32,722 nucleotides of DNA from Lachnospiraceae bacterium (GCA_024693545.1 JAILKT010000060.1:1-32722); one strand, 5' to 3'. Positions 15,631 through 25,100 are shown, counted from the stretch's first letter. The notes: generated from the letters alone by a model not told the origin. Program-made: numbers and translations.

Positions 15631-15659
15631 TTTATATCACATCTTATTGATAACTGCAA
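15631..15659 (-). promoter_or_regulatory. Promoter of the riboswitch-pfl operon inside cheY
   Basis: TTGCAG (15654-15659), 17-base spacer, TATAAA (15631-15636) on the minus strand. The -35 and spacer lie in the last codons of the cheY-like gene. The predicted start near 15624 coincides with the first base of the aptamer's outer stem. Confidence 0.72.
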
Positions 15660-15990
15660 GTATAGCTTCCGACTCAAAAGGTTTTGTTACAAATTCGGAT
15701 GCACCGAGCTTAAGAGCATCTACCATATTGGTATGCTGTCCGGCTGCCGTAACCATAACGATCCTTGCCGCACTGTCGACTTCTTTGATAGCTTTAAGAG
15801 CCTGAAGTCCGTCCATAACAGGCATGGTAATATCGAGTGTCGTGATATCGGGTGAAAGCTCCTTAAATTTTGTGAGGCCATCCATTCCGTCGGTTGCTTC
15901 ACCGATTACTTCATGTCCGCCTTCTTCGAGGATGGTCTTTAATACCTTACGGGAAGTCCTCGAATCATCCACGATCAATATCTTAGCCAT
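15637..15990 (-). CDS. CheY-like single-domain response regulator
   Basis: A 117-residue protein consisting only of a receiver domain: MAKILIVDDSRTSRKVL gives D8/D9, the phospho-acceptor is D53 in TTLDITMPVMDG, T81 follows in VMVTAAG and K103 lies in FVTKPF. Such proteins relay phosphorylation from a kinase to a partner such as the flagellar switch. AAAGGGGG lies about eight bases before the ATG. The gene follows the CheX-like gene by only 18 bases, so they form a two-gene operon from the promoter at 16938-16966. It has no terminator of its own: the next hairpin is the riboswitch terminator of pfl, so its transcript probably runs into that aptamer. Confidence 0.92.
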   Translation of the reverse strand: MAKILIVDDSRTSRKVLKTILEEGGHEVIGEATDGMDGLTKFKELSPDITTLDITMPVMDGLQALKAIKEVDSAARIVMVTAAGQHTNMVDALKLGASEFVTKPFESEAILAVINKM

Positions 15991-16008
15991 AACGCGTTCC
16001 CCCTTTAG

Positions 16009-16893
16009 TTAAATAGAAATAGTAGAACCAAATGCACAAAGCAGCATCACTTCCTGACCGGAAATGAATACCGGCATCTTAACGAGGCGATCCGCACTAA
16101 GTTTAATAAGACCGTTCCTGTACGAAGGAGGGAGCATATCAAGCTTAAGCTTGCCGGCTATACCCGTCGCAAAAAGTCCGTTTATACAATTAATAAATTC
16201 CGCAACCGAATCAAGCGCATCAAGATCAACTTCGGGGAATTCTTCTTTTCCGAAAGGAACAGCGATCGAAAGTAACGAATCACCGTTTCCGCCGAATGCA
16301 AGACCTGCCGCCCTGTCGCCCTTAAGATTCTGAACTGCTGCTCCGTCAAAGTTTTCGTTACGACCCCATGAAGCATTTCCGATATAAGCATCGCTGTCGA
16401 TAAGACGAATGATCGTTCTTATCGCAACGCTTATGTACTCAACCTGAACAGGATCGGTACCCTCCGGAACAAACAAAGGAACTATTCTGTCGGCATCACC
16501 CGACTTGATAGATTCCATATCAGTTGCTGTAAAACCGAGATCCTTCTGATATTCAAGGAATGCCTTTTCAAATTGTTCAAGCGTCATAAAACCGTTATCC
16601 GTGATCGCCTGAGCAAATGTAAGATACTGATTTCCCTGAAGACCGAGAAGACGTCCCACCTGATCATCCGTCAGATATCCCTTTTCAACGGCGATATCTC
16701 CGAATCTTTTATCCATGACTGCCTGAAGCTTGTTTACTTCCGCTGCTTCTTCAGCTGTCATTAGTTTTTCAGAAACAGCGATAAGACCGAGCTTTACGCG
16801 AACCTTTTTCTGTGATTCAATAGCCTGCTCAAGTTGCTCCTTGCTTATCAATCCCCTTCTGACAAGATAGTTTCCAAAAAGCTGATTCACCAT
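16009..16893 (-). CDS. CheX-like chemotaxis protein with repeated helical N-terminal motif
   Basis: A 294-residue cytoplasmic protein. The first ~125 residues carry three copies of a helix-turn-helix-like motif: LFGNYLVRRGLISKEQLEQA, RFGDIAVEKGYLTDDQVGRL and TFAQAITDNGFMTLEQFEKA. These resemble the MshEN or GspE N-terminal motifs, some of which bind c-di-GMP. The last ~150 residues resemble CheX/CheC-type phosphatase folds (EFINCINGLFATGIAGKL then a PPSY loop). The adjacent cheY-like gene 18 bases downstream supports a role in resetting or targeting that regulator. AAAGGAG lies 12 bases before the ATG. The domain assignment is by resemblance. A link between c-di-GMP and chemotaxis is a hypothesis. 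Confidence 0.75.
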   Translation of the reverse strand: MVNQLFGNYLVRRGLISKEQLEQAIESQKKVRVKLGLIAVSEKLMTAEEAAEVNKLQAVMDKRFGDIAVEKGYLTDDQVGRLLGLQGNQYLTFAQAITDNGFMTLEQFEKAFLEYQKDLGFTATDMESIKSGDADRIVPLFVPEGTDPVQVEYISVAIRTIIRLIDSDAYIGNASWGRNENFDGAAVQNLKGDRAAGLAFGGNGDSLLSIAVPFGKEEFPEVDLDALDSVAEFINCINGLFATGIAGKLKLDMLPPSYRNGLIKLSADRLVKMPVFISGQEVMLLCAFGSTISI

Positions 16894-16937
16894 ATGGCAG
16901 CTACTCTCCTTTCAAACATAAAATACTTCTCCAAATC

Positions 16938-16966
16938 ATTATACTGAACAAAACACTCTTTGTAAA
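16938..16966 (-). promoter_or_regulatory. Promoter of the cheX-like/cheY operon
   Basis: TTTACA (16961-16966), 17-base spacer, TATAAT (16938-16943) on the minus strand. The start would be near 16931, giving a leader of about 38 bases. The 130 bases between here and the rng terminator show one small GAGCC/GGCTC hairpin and nothing else. Confidence 0.8.
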
Positions 16967-17081
16967 GCAAACTTTCCTGTATCTTATCAATGTTAATATT
17001 TAGTACACAATGCTACAATTCCGCTTATAGAGCCATTTCCGGCTCAATGCGCTTCTCCACGAATACTGTTCGAATCTCAAA

Positions 17082-17104
17082 CAACCGTAATTACATTACG
17101 GTTG
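17082..17104 (-). terminator. Hairpin overlapping the rng stop codon
   Basis: Perfect ten-base arms CAACCGTAAT (17082-17091) and ATTACGGTTG (17095-17104) with a three-base loop. The rng stop (17096-17098) lies inside the stem. Only TTTG follows on the minus strand, so it is a moderate terminator or a 3' stabilising hairpin. Confidence 0.6.
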
Positions 17105-18277
17105 CTGTGCGAGTGGCTTACGTGTCTTTTTTCGTGTGATTTCGACAAGATTGAGCTTTGTCATGTCAACCACCTTTGTCGGAACACGGTCCGCCTTACA
17201 ATATTCCCTCAGTTTTTTCATCAAAAGCTCTCTGTGTTCTTCGAGAGTCATATCTATAAAATCTACTATTATTATCCCGGAAAGATTTCTGAGCCTGAGC
17301 TGTTTTGCAACTTCAACGGCGGCTTCGAGATTTATCCTGAAGAATGTTTCCTGTTGCCCTTTTTTACCGCTGACGGCTTTTCCCGTATTGACATCGATCA
17401 CAGTACAGGCTTCGGTAGGCTGGATGACAAGGAATGCGCCGCTTTTGAGCCATACGCGTTCCTTGAGGGCATCATCGATCTTGCTTTTCAGATTATAGAG
17501 TCCTCCGAGGCCGGGCGGATCCTCCCTTTCATAAAACTCTACCTTTCCGACATCCTCTTTCTGTGCGATATTCATGTATTCAATGATCGAGTCGTAGATT
17601 TCACGGTCGTTTGTTCTGATACGATCGATATCGCCACTTCCGAGATCTCTTATTTCCCAAATATATGACGGTTCCGTCTTATAGAGCAGAGAAAACGTTT
17701 TTCTGTGCACACCCTCTCTGACAAGTTTTTCGTAAACCTCCAGTAAATGCGTTGCCTCTGCCCTTAACACTTCTTCTTCACAAAGCATGGCATTTGTTCT
17801 TACAATAAAGCCATATTTTTCACCGACAAACGGCGAAACTATCTCTTTAAGTCTGATCCTCTCTTCCGCTGCCTCGATCTTCTTCGAGATACCGACAACG
17901 TTTCTGCCGTGAACTAGGACGAGGAGTCTTCCCGTAAGGCAGAAATCTGCGGTTGCCTGCGGTGCTTTAAGAGACGTTCCTTCTTTCGTTACCTGTATGA
18001 TGATCTCATCCCCGACCCTTAAGGCCCCCTCATGAGGTGTTCCCACGCAGACCGGGTCAACAACTTCGTCCAGAGAAAGGTAGCACATCTGACCGTTTTC
18101 GATCTCAACAAATGCGGCATTTATGTTGCCAATGATGTTTTTGACTTTTCCAAGGTATATCCTGCCAAGAAGCTCTCCGCCTTCAATATCTTCAAACTGC
18201 ACTTCAATAAGCTCGTTCCCGTCGAACAAGCTCGTGATCACCCTATCCCCTTCTCTAATGATCAACAGATCCTTCAC
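17096..18277 (-). CDS. rng: Ribonuclease G/E family endoribonuclease
   Basis: A 393-residue single-strand RNA endonuclease of the Rne/Rng family, acting in rRNA maturation and mRNA decay. An S1-type RNA-binding region (about 35-120: GRIYLGKVKNIIGNINAAFVEI) precedes the nuclease core. Catalytic metal ligands are D295 in VIDVNTGK and D339 in IIVDFIDM. The protein ends at RKKTRKPLAQQP, without the CPxC zinc link and C-terminal domain of proteobacterial enzymes; such short forms appear to be usual in Clostridia. It begins 12 bases after the DUF2344 gene, so the three genes 21156 to 17096 form one operon. Confidence 0.95.
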   Translation of the reverse strand: MKDLLIIREGDRVITSLFDGNELIEVQFEDIEGGELLGRIYLGKVKNIIGNINAAFVEIENGQMCYLSLDEVVDPVCVGTPHEGALRVGDEIIIQVTKEGTSLKAPQATADFCLTGRLLVLVHGRNVVGISKKIEAAEERIRLKEIVSPFVGEKYGFIVRTNAMLCEEEVLRAEATHLLEVYEKLVREGVHRKTFSLLYKTEPSYIWEIRDLGSGDIDRIRTNDREIYDSIIEYMNIAQKEDVGKVEFYEREDPPGLGGLYNLKSKIDDALKERVWLKSGAFLVIQPTEACTVIDVNTGKAVSGKKGQQETFFRINLEAAVEVAKQLRLRNLSGIIIVDFIDMTLEEHRELLMKKLREYCKADRVPTKVVDMTKLNLVEITRKKTRKPLAQQP

Positions 18278-18289
18278 TTTGTACCTTCC

Positions 18290-19165
18290 TTAAAAATCAA
18301 GCGGAACGAGACTCCTTTTCTCTCCTTCCGAACAGTCCTTCGAAACGTTCTGCTCATCCGCACCGTCTTTACCGGTGCTGCCGCCCTCTTCCTTATATGT
18401 TTCCATTCTGTGCAGTGCAAAGGCATGCTTGTTGTATTCATAGCCGAGCACCTCACAAAGTGCTTCCGTGACAAGTCCGGGCTTAATATTATCGGCAGAT
18501 CCGGATGCCACGCAGACAAAGAACTTTCTCCCATTCTCAAACCTGTCCGCATGCGCAAGGTTGTCAATGCCGTCGTCAAAAGTTCTTTTAATCATTTTAT
18601 CTCCCGTAAAACCGGGATCCGAGGGATCCGTAAATGCATCTCCCGGCATGTACATTCTGTATATAAACGGCTTTATATCCGTTTCGGCAGTTGTCTTTTT
18701 TGTACTTTTTTCAACTACGATGCTTTCCTTTGAATAAAACTCCCGTATTGCACTTCGAAGAGTATCCTCATCGGGCGGAGCCGGATATCCGTCTTTCCAT
18801 GATACCATATACTCAGCCGCCGTTACAAGAGACATAAGACTCTGAGCACGTGTCCCTTCCGGTACATCGGGAAGTCTCTTGCAGGATAAGAGAGAAAAAC
18901 CTTCGCTCATCCGGGCGCTCATCCTTTCAAACACCTCTTCGGGACTGAGCTCCTCCGTGAAATCAACCTCCATGTATTCCGCATCGCTCGAAACTCCGAG
19001 AGAAAGCGGATGCGCAAACGTCATGATCTGGTGAGGCGTAAAACCCTGCGAATACCTGACCGGAAGGTCTGCTCGTCTTATGACCTTCTGAAAGTATCTC
19101 ATTACATCAAGATGTCCTATAAACCTTAATGCCCCGTATTTGGCAAATCTGATCCGTAGCGTCAT
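18290..19165 (-). CDS. DUF2344 (TIGR03936) radical-SAM-linked protein
   Basis: A 291-residue cytoplasmic protein recognised by its opening MTLRIRFAKYGALRFIGHLD, followed by ADLPVRYSQGFTPHQIMTFA and LSLGVSSDAEYMEVDF. This is the conserved N-terminal half of TIGR03936/DUF2344, a family always found beside or fused to a B12-binding radical SAM protein. The molecular role is not established; an RNA- or ribosome-linked modification is often suggested from its neighbours. The C-terminal ~100 residues are variable and charged. GGAGG lies four bases before the ATG. It sits between the radical SAM gene and rng; the gap on the upstream side is filled by a 25-base tandem repeat. Confidence 0.92.
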   Translation of the reverse strand: MTLRIRFAKYGALRFIGHLDVMRYFQKVIRRADLPVRYSQGFTPHQIMTFAHPLSLGVSSDAEYMEVDFTEELSPEEVFERMSARMSEGFSLLSCKRLPDVPEGTRAQSLMSLVTAAEYMVSWKDGYPAPPDEDTLRSAIREFYSKESIVVEKSTKKTTAETDIKPFIYRMYMPGDAFTDPSDPGFTGDKMIKRTFDDGIDNLAHADRFENGRKFFVCVASGSADNIKPGLVTEALCEVLGYEYNKHAFALHRMETYKEEGGSTGKDGADEQNVSKDCSEGEKRSLVPLDF

Positions 19166-19209
19166 GACGCCTCCTGTTCTTTATTTATCATCTGCGTTCA
19201 GCCTTTTCG

Positions 19210-19309
19210 CGATCGTCATTTTTCGATTTCCCGCCGATCAACTTTTTTCGGTTCCCCGGCGATCGTCATTTTTCGGTTCCCCGCCGATCACCTGTTTCTG
19301 GTTTCCAGA
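19210..19309 (-). repeat. Four tandem 25-base repeats at the radical SAM gene 3' end
   Basis: Exactly spaced units at 19210-19234, 19235-19259, 19260-19284 and 19285-19309 share a plus-strand pattern CGATC, then a T-run, then CGGTTCCCCG. Units 1 and 3 are near identical (two differences over 25 bases). Unit 4 is the most diverged and contains the last six codons and the stop codon (19288-19290) of the radical SAM gene, so the array looks like an expansion of that gene's 3' end. Confidence 0.85.
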
Positions 19310-21156
19310 CAAACGCCGGTATTCCATTCGTTACAGCCGCATGCCGAACATCTTTGCCTGCAATTGAGCGTTACAAGCGCCTGTTTCGATCTTTCATACT
19401 CCCTCGCAAGAAACTTTTTCGAGATTCCCGCGTCGATAAAATCCCAAGGAAGCATCTCATCGACGTTTCTTTCTCTCGTAGTATAAAAATCAATGTCTAT
19501 CCCGGTCTTTTCAAGCGCATCGGTCCATCTTTTCATTTCAAAATGATCTGTCCATGCATCAAAAAGTGCGCCGTTTTTATAAGCTTCCAGAATAACCGCT
19601 CCGACACGTCTGTCTCCTCTCGCAAGGAGCCCTTCCAGTATCGACGTATCACTGTCGTGCCAATTGTATTTTATGCTTTTCGCATTAAGCTGTTCGGCAA
19701 GCGTGGTGCGGAGCAGGCTCTTTCTTCTCAGATACTCTTCGGGTGCGATCTGCGCTGCCCACTGAAAAGGTGTAAAGGGTTTCGGAACAAAAAACGATGT
19801 GCTGACCGTGATCGCAACCTTGCCGTTTCTGGTTGCTTTCGGGATATTTTCGTAGTATTCCCTTGCGATCTTGTCGGCAAGGACAGGTATTCCCTTCACA
19901 TCCTCATCGTTTTCAAAGGGCTGTCCGAGCATAAAGTAAAGCTTTACTTTATTCCATCCCAATTTAAAAGCATCAAGAGCTCCCGTAAGGATCTGCTCCT
20001 CTGTGAGTCCCTTATTGATGACGTCACGCATATACTGCGTCCCGCCCTCAGGCGCAAACGTTATCGAGCTTTTCTTTACATCCTGAACCTTACCCATTAC
20101 ATCAAGCGCAAATGCATCGATCCTGAGCGAAGGCAGCGAAATATTAACTTTTCTGTTTCCCATTTCGGTAATAAGGAAATCAAGAAGCTCTTTAAGCTTT
20201 GAATAATCACTCGAACTGAGCGAACTGAGGTTTATTTCCTCGTAGCCGGTATTCTTGATCATATCTACGGCGTAGCGCTTTAAGAACTCAAGGCTTCTTT
20301 CTCTGACGGGCCTGTATATCCAGCCGGCCTGACAGAATCTGCACCCTCTGATACATCCTCTCTGTATTTCGAGCGTAACACGATCCTGAACAGCCTTGAT
20401 ATACGGAACGATCGGCTTTTCGGGATAATATGTATCCGAAATATTCGTAACGACCTGTCTCTTTATCTTTGCAGGCGCATCCCCTTTCGGTTCAAAACGC
20501 GAAAGCATGCCGTTTTCATCATATCCGACTTCATAAAGAGAGGGAACATAAAGTCCTTCTATGTGCGATGCCGCCCTGAGGAAATCATGCCTCGATCCGC
20601 CTTCCGCTTTTATACGCTTATATGTATCAAGCATTTCGTAATATACGGTTTCACCTTCGCCTATATAGAAAATGTCGAAAAAATCGGCAATCGGTTCCGG
20701 ATTATAAACACAGGGGCCTCCCCCGATAACTATGGGTTCATCCTCACCCCGCTCCGATGCCATCAGATGAATTCCGGAAAGATCGAGAACCTGAAGCACA
20801 TTTGTGTAGCACATCTCGTACTGAAGCGTGATCCCGAGGAAATCAAAATTCTTTATCGGGTCCTGGCTCTCAACAGCAAAAAGCGGAATCTGCTTTTCTC
20901 TCATGATCACGTCAAGATCCGGCCAGGGCGAATAAACCCTCTCACACCATGTATCCTCACGTCTGTTAAACATATCATAGAGGATCATAATGCCGAGGTG
21001 CGACATTCCGACTTCATAAACATCGGGAAAGCACATACAAAAGCGTATGTCGATTTTCGAGAGGTCCTTCATTACGGCGTTGATCTCATGTCCGATATAA
21101 CGCGCCGGTTTATCAATACTTTCAAGGATCTCATCGCTTAAAGCAAGCTTTCTCAA
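19288..21156 (-). CDS. B12-binding-domain radical SAM protein (TIGR03960 family)
   Basis: A 622-residue enzyme. Residues 1-200 are a B12-binding-type Rossmann domain (RFCMCFPDVYEVGMSHLG, IGGGPCVYNPEP, IGEGE). The radical SAM core carries its cluster motif at C268, C272 and C275 in RGCIRGCRFCQAG. The C-terminus is cysteine-rich (NCRQRCSACGCNEWNTGVC), perhaps a second metal site. The substrate is not established; pairing with DUF2344 and rng is a conserved arrangement in Firmicutes. The start codon is TTG at 21154-21156, chosen because AAAGGAG lies seven bases upstream. The ATG inside that spacer is out of frame and stops after two codons. A perfect palindrome lies just before the ribosome site. 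The stop codon is in the last unit of the 25-base repeat. Confidence 0.93.
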   Translation of the reverse strand: MRKLALSDEILESIDKPARYIGHEINAVMKDLSKIDIRFCMCFPDVYEVGMSHLGIMILYDMFNRREDTWCERVYSPWPDLDVIMREKQIPLFAVESQDPIKNFDFLGITLQYEMCYTNVLQVLDLSGIHLMASERGEDEPIVIGGGPCVYNPEPIADFFDIFYIGEGETVYYEMLDTYKRIKAEGGSRHDFLRAASHIEGLYVPSLYEVGYDENGMLSRFEPKGDAPAKIKRQVVTNISDTYYPEKPIVPYIKAVQDRVTLEIQRGCIRGCRFCQAGWIYRPVRERSLEFLKRYAVDMIKNTGYEEINLSSLSSSDYSKLKELLDFLITEMGNRKVNISLPSLRIDAFALDVMGKVQDVKKSSITFAPEGGTQYMRDVINKGLTEEQILTGALDAFKLGWNKVKLYFMLGQPFENDEDVKGIPVLADKIAREYYENIPKATRNGKVAITVSTSFFVPKPFTPFQWAAQIAPEEYLRRKSLLRTTLAEQLNAKSIKYNWHDSDTSILEGLLARGDRRVGAVILEAYKNGALFDAWTDHFEMKRWTDALEKTGIDIDFYTTRERNVDEMLPWDFIDAGISKKFLAREYERSKQALVTLNCRQRCSACGCNEWNTGVCLETRNR

Positions 21157-21174
21157 TACATGACTCCTTTCAAT

Positions 21175-21187
21175 CGGTCAGTGACCG
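21175..21187. promoter_or_regulatory. Palindrome upstream of the radical SAM operon
   Basis: CGGTCA-G-TGACCG is a perfect 13-base inverted repeat ending about ten bases before the AAAGGAG ribosome site of the radical SAM gene. It could be an operator or a small mRNA hairpin. No convincing promoter hexamers were found between it and the terminator at 21222-21264. Confidence 0.4.
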
Positions 21188-21221
21188 TATGACGTTCTCT
21201 TTTTGCCTCTTTAGTAGGAAA

Positions 21222-21264
21222 AACCGCCTGACTCGTGACTCATATACGCGAGTATCCGGCGGTT
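21222..21264 (-). terminator. Terminator of the Big_2 / zinc-ribbon operon
   Basis: AACCGCC (21222-21228) pairs with GGCGGTT (21258-21264), and an inner ACTCG/CGAGT stem pairs within. On the minus strand the stem ends GGCGGTTTTTCC, a good U-tract. It is about 100 bases past the zinc-ribbon gene. Confidence 0.85.
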
Positions 21265-21366
21265 AATCACCATTTTGCGTAGTGTCATCCGGTGAACCTT
21301 TTGTTTCCGGAAACCTATCAAAAGCAACATCTCACAAAATAACGGTTATGAGCGTGATGCTGCAAC

Positions 21367-22065
21367 TCATTGATTCATATGTTCATCAAAAAATGCCTCA
21401 ACCATTGTATCGACAAGAGCTTCGTCAGGATTTTCGATCTCTTTCATAAGCTCATCCTTTACATAGTCTATTTCTTTGAGGTATCTCTCTTCCTCAACCT
21501 CTACCGATGCAAATTTTTCTTCAAGTTCTTCTTTAACGATGTTCTCCTCAAGCCACTTGCGGATCTCATCCTTCGCTTTCTCTTCTTCTCCGACCTTTGC
21601 CTGAGCCCTGCGTGCTCTGAAAGCTGCATTGATGCCCACAAGAACGCATCCGATAGACATTGCGGCAAGTACGATTATTGAAGGGATCGATGAAAATAAC
21701 GAGATAACATCCAGCGTTCCGAGTACAAAAAGTACAATAAGGATAATCGCAAAAACAAGAAATGTATATGCGGTCTGAATCATATCCTTACTCTCATCCT
21801 TTTTGCTCACATAAACCTTTGCGGGCTCCGAGCTGCGTTTGAGCTCTTTTTTGAGCTCTTCTATTTCTTCCTCGGAAAGTTCTTCCCCTTCGGCACCCTC
21901 CGAAGAAGCCTCCCCGATCACCTGCTCACCGTCATTTTCCACATTTTCGGTTTCCTCCGGGATCTCTTCCTCACTCGGAAGCTCTTCGACAAGGTCACTG
22001 CCGCAATCGGCGCATTTTTCTATTCCTTCCTGATACTCTGTCTTACACTTGGGACACCAGGCCAT
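21367..22065 (-). CDS. Zinc-ribbon membrane protein of unknown function
   Basis: A 232-residue protein starting MAWCPKCKTEYQEGIEKCADCGS, a zinc ribbon with C4, C7, C18 and C21. An acidic, Glu-rich stretch (about 28-75) leads to two predicted membrane helices (about 95-116, TAYTFLVFAIILIVLFVLGT, and about 121-146). A charged, probably coiled-coil tail follows. The ribbon and tail would both face the cytoplasm. I do not recognise a named family. AGGAGG lies six bases before the ATG. It follows the Big_2 gene by 76 bases with no terminator between, so the two are probably co-transcribed and end at 21222-21264. Confidence 0.82.
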   Translation of the reverse strand: MAWCPKCKTEYQEGIEKCADCGSDLVEELPSEEEIPEETENVENDGEQVIGEASSEGAEGEELSEEEIEELKKELKRSSEPAKVYVSKKDESKDMIQTAYTFLVFAIILIVLFVLGTLDVISLFSSIPSIIVLAAMSIGCVLVGINAAFRARRAQAKVGEEEKAKDEIRKWLEENIVKEELEEKFASVEVEEERYLKEIDYVKDELMKEIENPDEALVDTMVEAFFDEHMNQ

Positions 22066-22141
22066 AACGATCCTCCTCAGTCAACTCTTGGATTACTTCG
22101 ATAAATAACGATACATCATTCGAAGATTCTTTTCAAGTCCG

Positions 22142-25100
22142 TCAACGTTTTTTGTTCTTAACAACCTCTACGGTACAAGCAAGGCTTCTTCCGTTAACTA
22201 CCGCATATACTTTCGTCTTTCCGACCTTTCTTGCTGTGATCGTTCCGTTCGAAATATCGGCGATCGACTGATTGTCCGTATCCCATCTTACCGTAAGAGA
22301 GCCCGATCCGGCGCCGTCAATCTCAAGCTTTATTTTATTGCTTTCGTACTGGGCAAGTCTGATCGAGGTTCTGCTCAGGCCGACAACGAACACTCTTACC
22401 GAGCCCTTCTTTCCGGATTTGGTCATAAGCGTTATGGATGCCGAGCCGACAGCCTTGGCTGTGATCCTTCCGGTCTTTTCATCTACAGACGCAACGACCG
22501 GATTATCGCTGCTCCATGTATACGATTCTGTTACATTTGAAGGAACGATCGTAAACGGAACAGTCTTCGATTCTCCTGCCGTCATGATAACTTCAGCATC
22601 AGAGAAAATAACGTTTGTGGCAAGGACAGGATTGCTTACCATGACTGTCACATATGACTTAACCTCCGGATTGTCCCTTGCCGTAGCTATGATCGTTGTG
22701 GTTCCTGCCGACAGTGCCGATATCTGACCGTTCTTGTTAACTACCGCGATCTTTTCGTTTTCACTTGTCCAGATCGGTTTGTATGTGGTGTTTGCGGGAA
22801 CCGTCGTAAATCTTATCTTTCTCGTCTCACCCACTATCATGTTTATGAGCTGATCTTCACCGTTGATATCAATCTCATCGGTTCCGTCGATAACGGTAAC
22901 CTCACACTGCGCATATGCACCGCTTTCATCGGTTGCCGAAGCGGTGATCACGGTTTTGCCGACCTTAACACCGGTGAGGACACCTTTTTCGTTTACCATA
23001 CAGATCTTGGAGTCCGCAGTGGACCACTCAAGTTTCTTATTCGATGCGCCTTCATTGACAACCGTAGCCTCAAGTTTCAGCTTTTTGCCTACTCCGACCT
23101 CAGCTTCTTCCTGAAGATTGATCACTGTGACATTCTCTATAACCGTCAAAATACAGTATGCCATGAAATCGCCGTCATCGGTAACAACTCTGATGAGTGT
23201 TGTTCCTCCGGTCACGCCCGTAACGGTACCGTTTTTGTCAACCGTAGCTATCTGCGTATTGTTGGACGACCACGTGAGCGAATCATCGGTAACGTTTTTC
23301 GGTGAAACGGTCGCCTCAAGCGTCAGCTTTTCACCGACATGTACGGTGGCTTCATTAAGATTCAGACTTACACCGGTTACCTGCTGAATTACTTCTACCG
23401 TACAATATGTCGAAAGACCTCCGGATGTTCTTACGAATACAACACAGTTGCCCTTCGCTTTAGCGGTTATCTTACCTGTCTTCGAAACAGTCGCTACCTT
23501 CGTATTTGTACTTTCAAATGTAAGTAAGTCGGATGACGTCACGGGATTGAGCGCAACCTCCAGCAGATAATGCTCACCGACATTCATCGTGATCGAAACG
23601 ATGTCAAGCTTGATCGACGATGCAGACTGAAGGACATGAACGGTGATCATCTTAAAGATGCCCGTTCCGTCTGTCGATTCAACCGTAACAACCGTTGTGC
23701 CTGCATTTTTACCTGTCACATATCCGCTGCTGTCCACCGAGCAGACCTTGGAATCGAGTACATTCCATTTAAGCTTAAGATTAGTCGCATTGTCAGGCTT
23801 GATCGTATATGTTATTCGTGTCTTTTCACCTACATAGAGCGTTATGTCTGTGGTATCGAGCGTAATATCCGTAACACCCTGCGTAACCTCAAACGTACAC
23901 TGATCCGTAAGTCCGTTCTCCGATACAACGGTCACAACAGCCGTACCGGGTTTTACAAGAGTCACCTTACCGTTACTGTCAACAGTGATGACCTTCTTGT
24001 TTGATGACTTCCATTCAAGCTTCTGATTTTCGGGAAGCGCCGGAGTACATACCGCATATAACTGATAGAATTTCTGGGACTGCGGAAGAGTTACCTCATG
24101 CTCGGAAAGAGTCAGTGACGCAAGCTTATCCACAACTTTTATGACCTTTGAAGCCACGATCCCGTTATCCTTATTAAGTGCGGTGACAACGATCGTACCT
24201 TCCTTTACACCGGTGATCGTCATCGACAGATCCGATTTCTCGGCTACCGAAGCGATCGACTCATCCGAGCAGGTCCATGTAAGCGTTGACTTGCTCAGTT
24301 TAGGTGTAACATCAGCCGAAATGGTAAGATTTTCGCCGATCATAACATAATCTGTACTTGATTTGAGAGTGATCCCGCTTACGGCATCAACAACGTTAAA
24401 TCGGCATCTTGCACGCCTCTTTGTTCCTTTTTCTGTCCAAATATAGCAGTAAACACTTGCGTCACCGACTCCGACAGCCGAAACGACGCCCGAATTATCT
24501 ACTTTTACAACTTTTTCATTTGAGGATTTCCACTCGATCCTTCCCGAATATTCACTCGGAGCTTCAAGCTTGAGTACAAAGCTGTCTCCTTTGTAGAGTG
24601 TCTCCGATGTTGTATTGAGAGCCATTCCTTCAATGACTTCCACGTCAAGCGTAAGACTTGAACCGTCATAGTTTATCGCACCGGGCGATGCGGCGAAGGA
24701 TCCGAAAAGATCTTCAACCGAAACGTAAGGAGTTGCAGTAATCCTGGCTTTACCTTTTGAAACGGCTTCTATAACACCGTCGTCAAGACCTACCGTCGCA
24801 AACTCTTCTTTGTTGGAAACAAAGTGGAATGAATTCGGCGGCATGTTGGAATTCTCAAGAATATCATACGAATCGAACGATTCGCCCTTGTTGTATATGC
24901 TCAGTGTCAAACTGTCCGTTCCGAAAGACAACGGCACTACGATCGTGATCTCCAGCTTATTTATAAGTCGGTTCTGGATATAATCGTAAGTCGGAATGGT
25001 TGAGTCATCTTCTTTTATCGGTATGGCTCCGAGAACATAGACGCCGGCCGGAAGTTTTTTAAGCGTTACAGTGCCTGTTGCCGCACTGATATCCAGTTTT

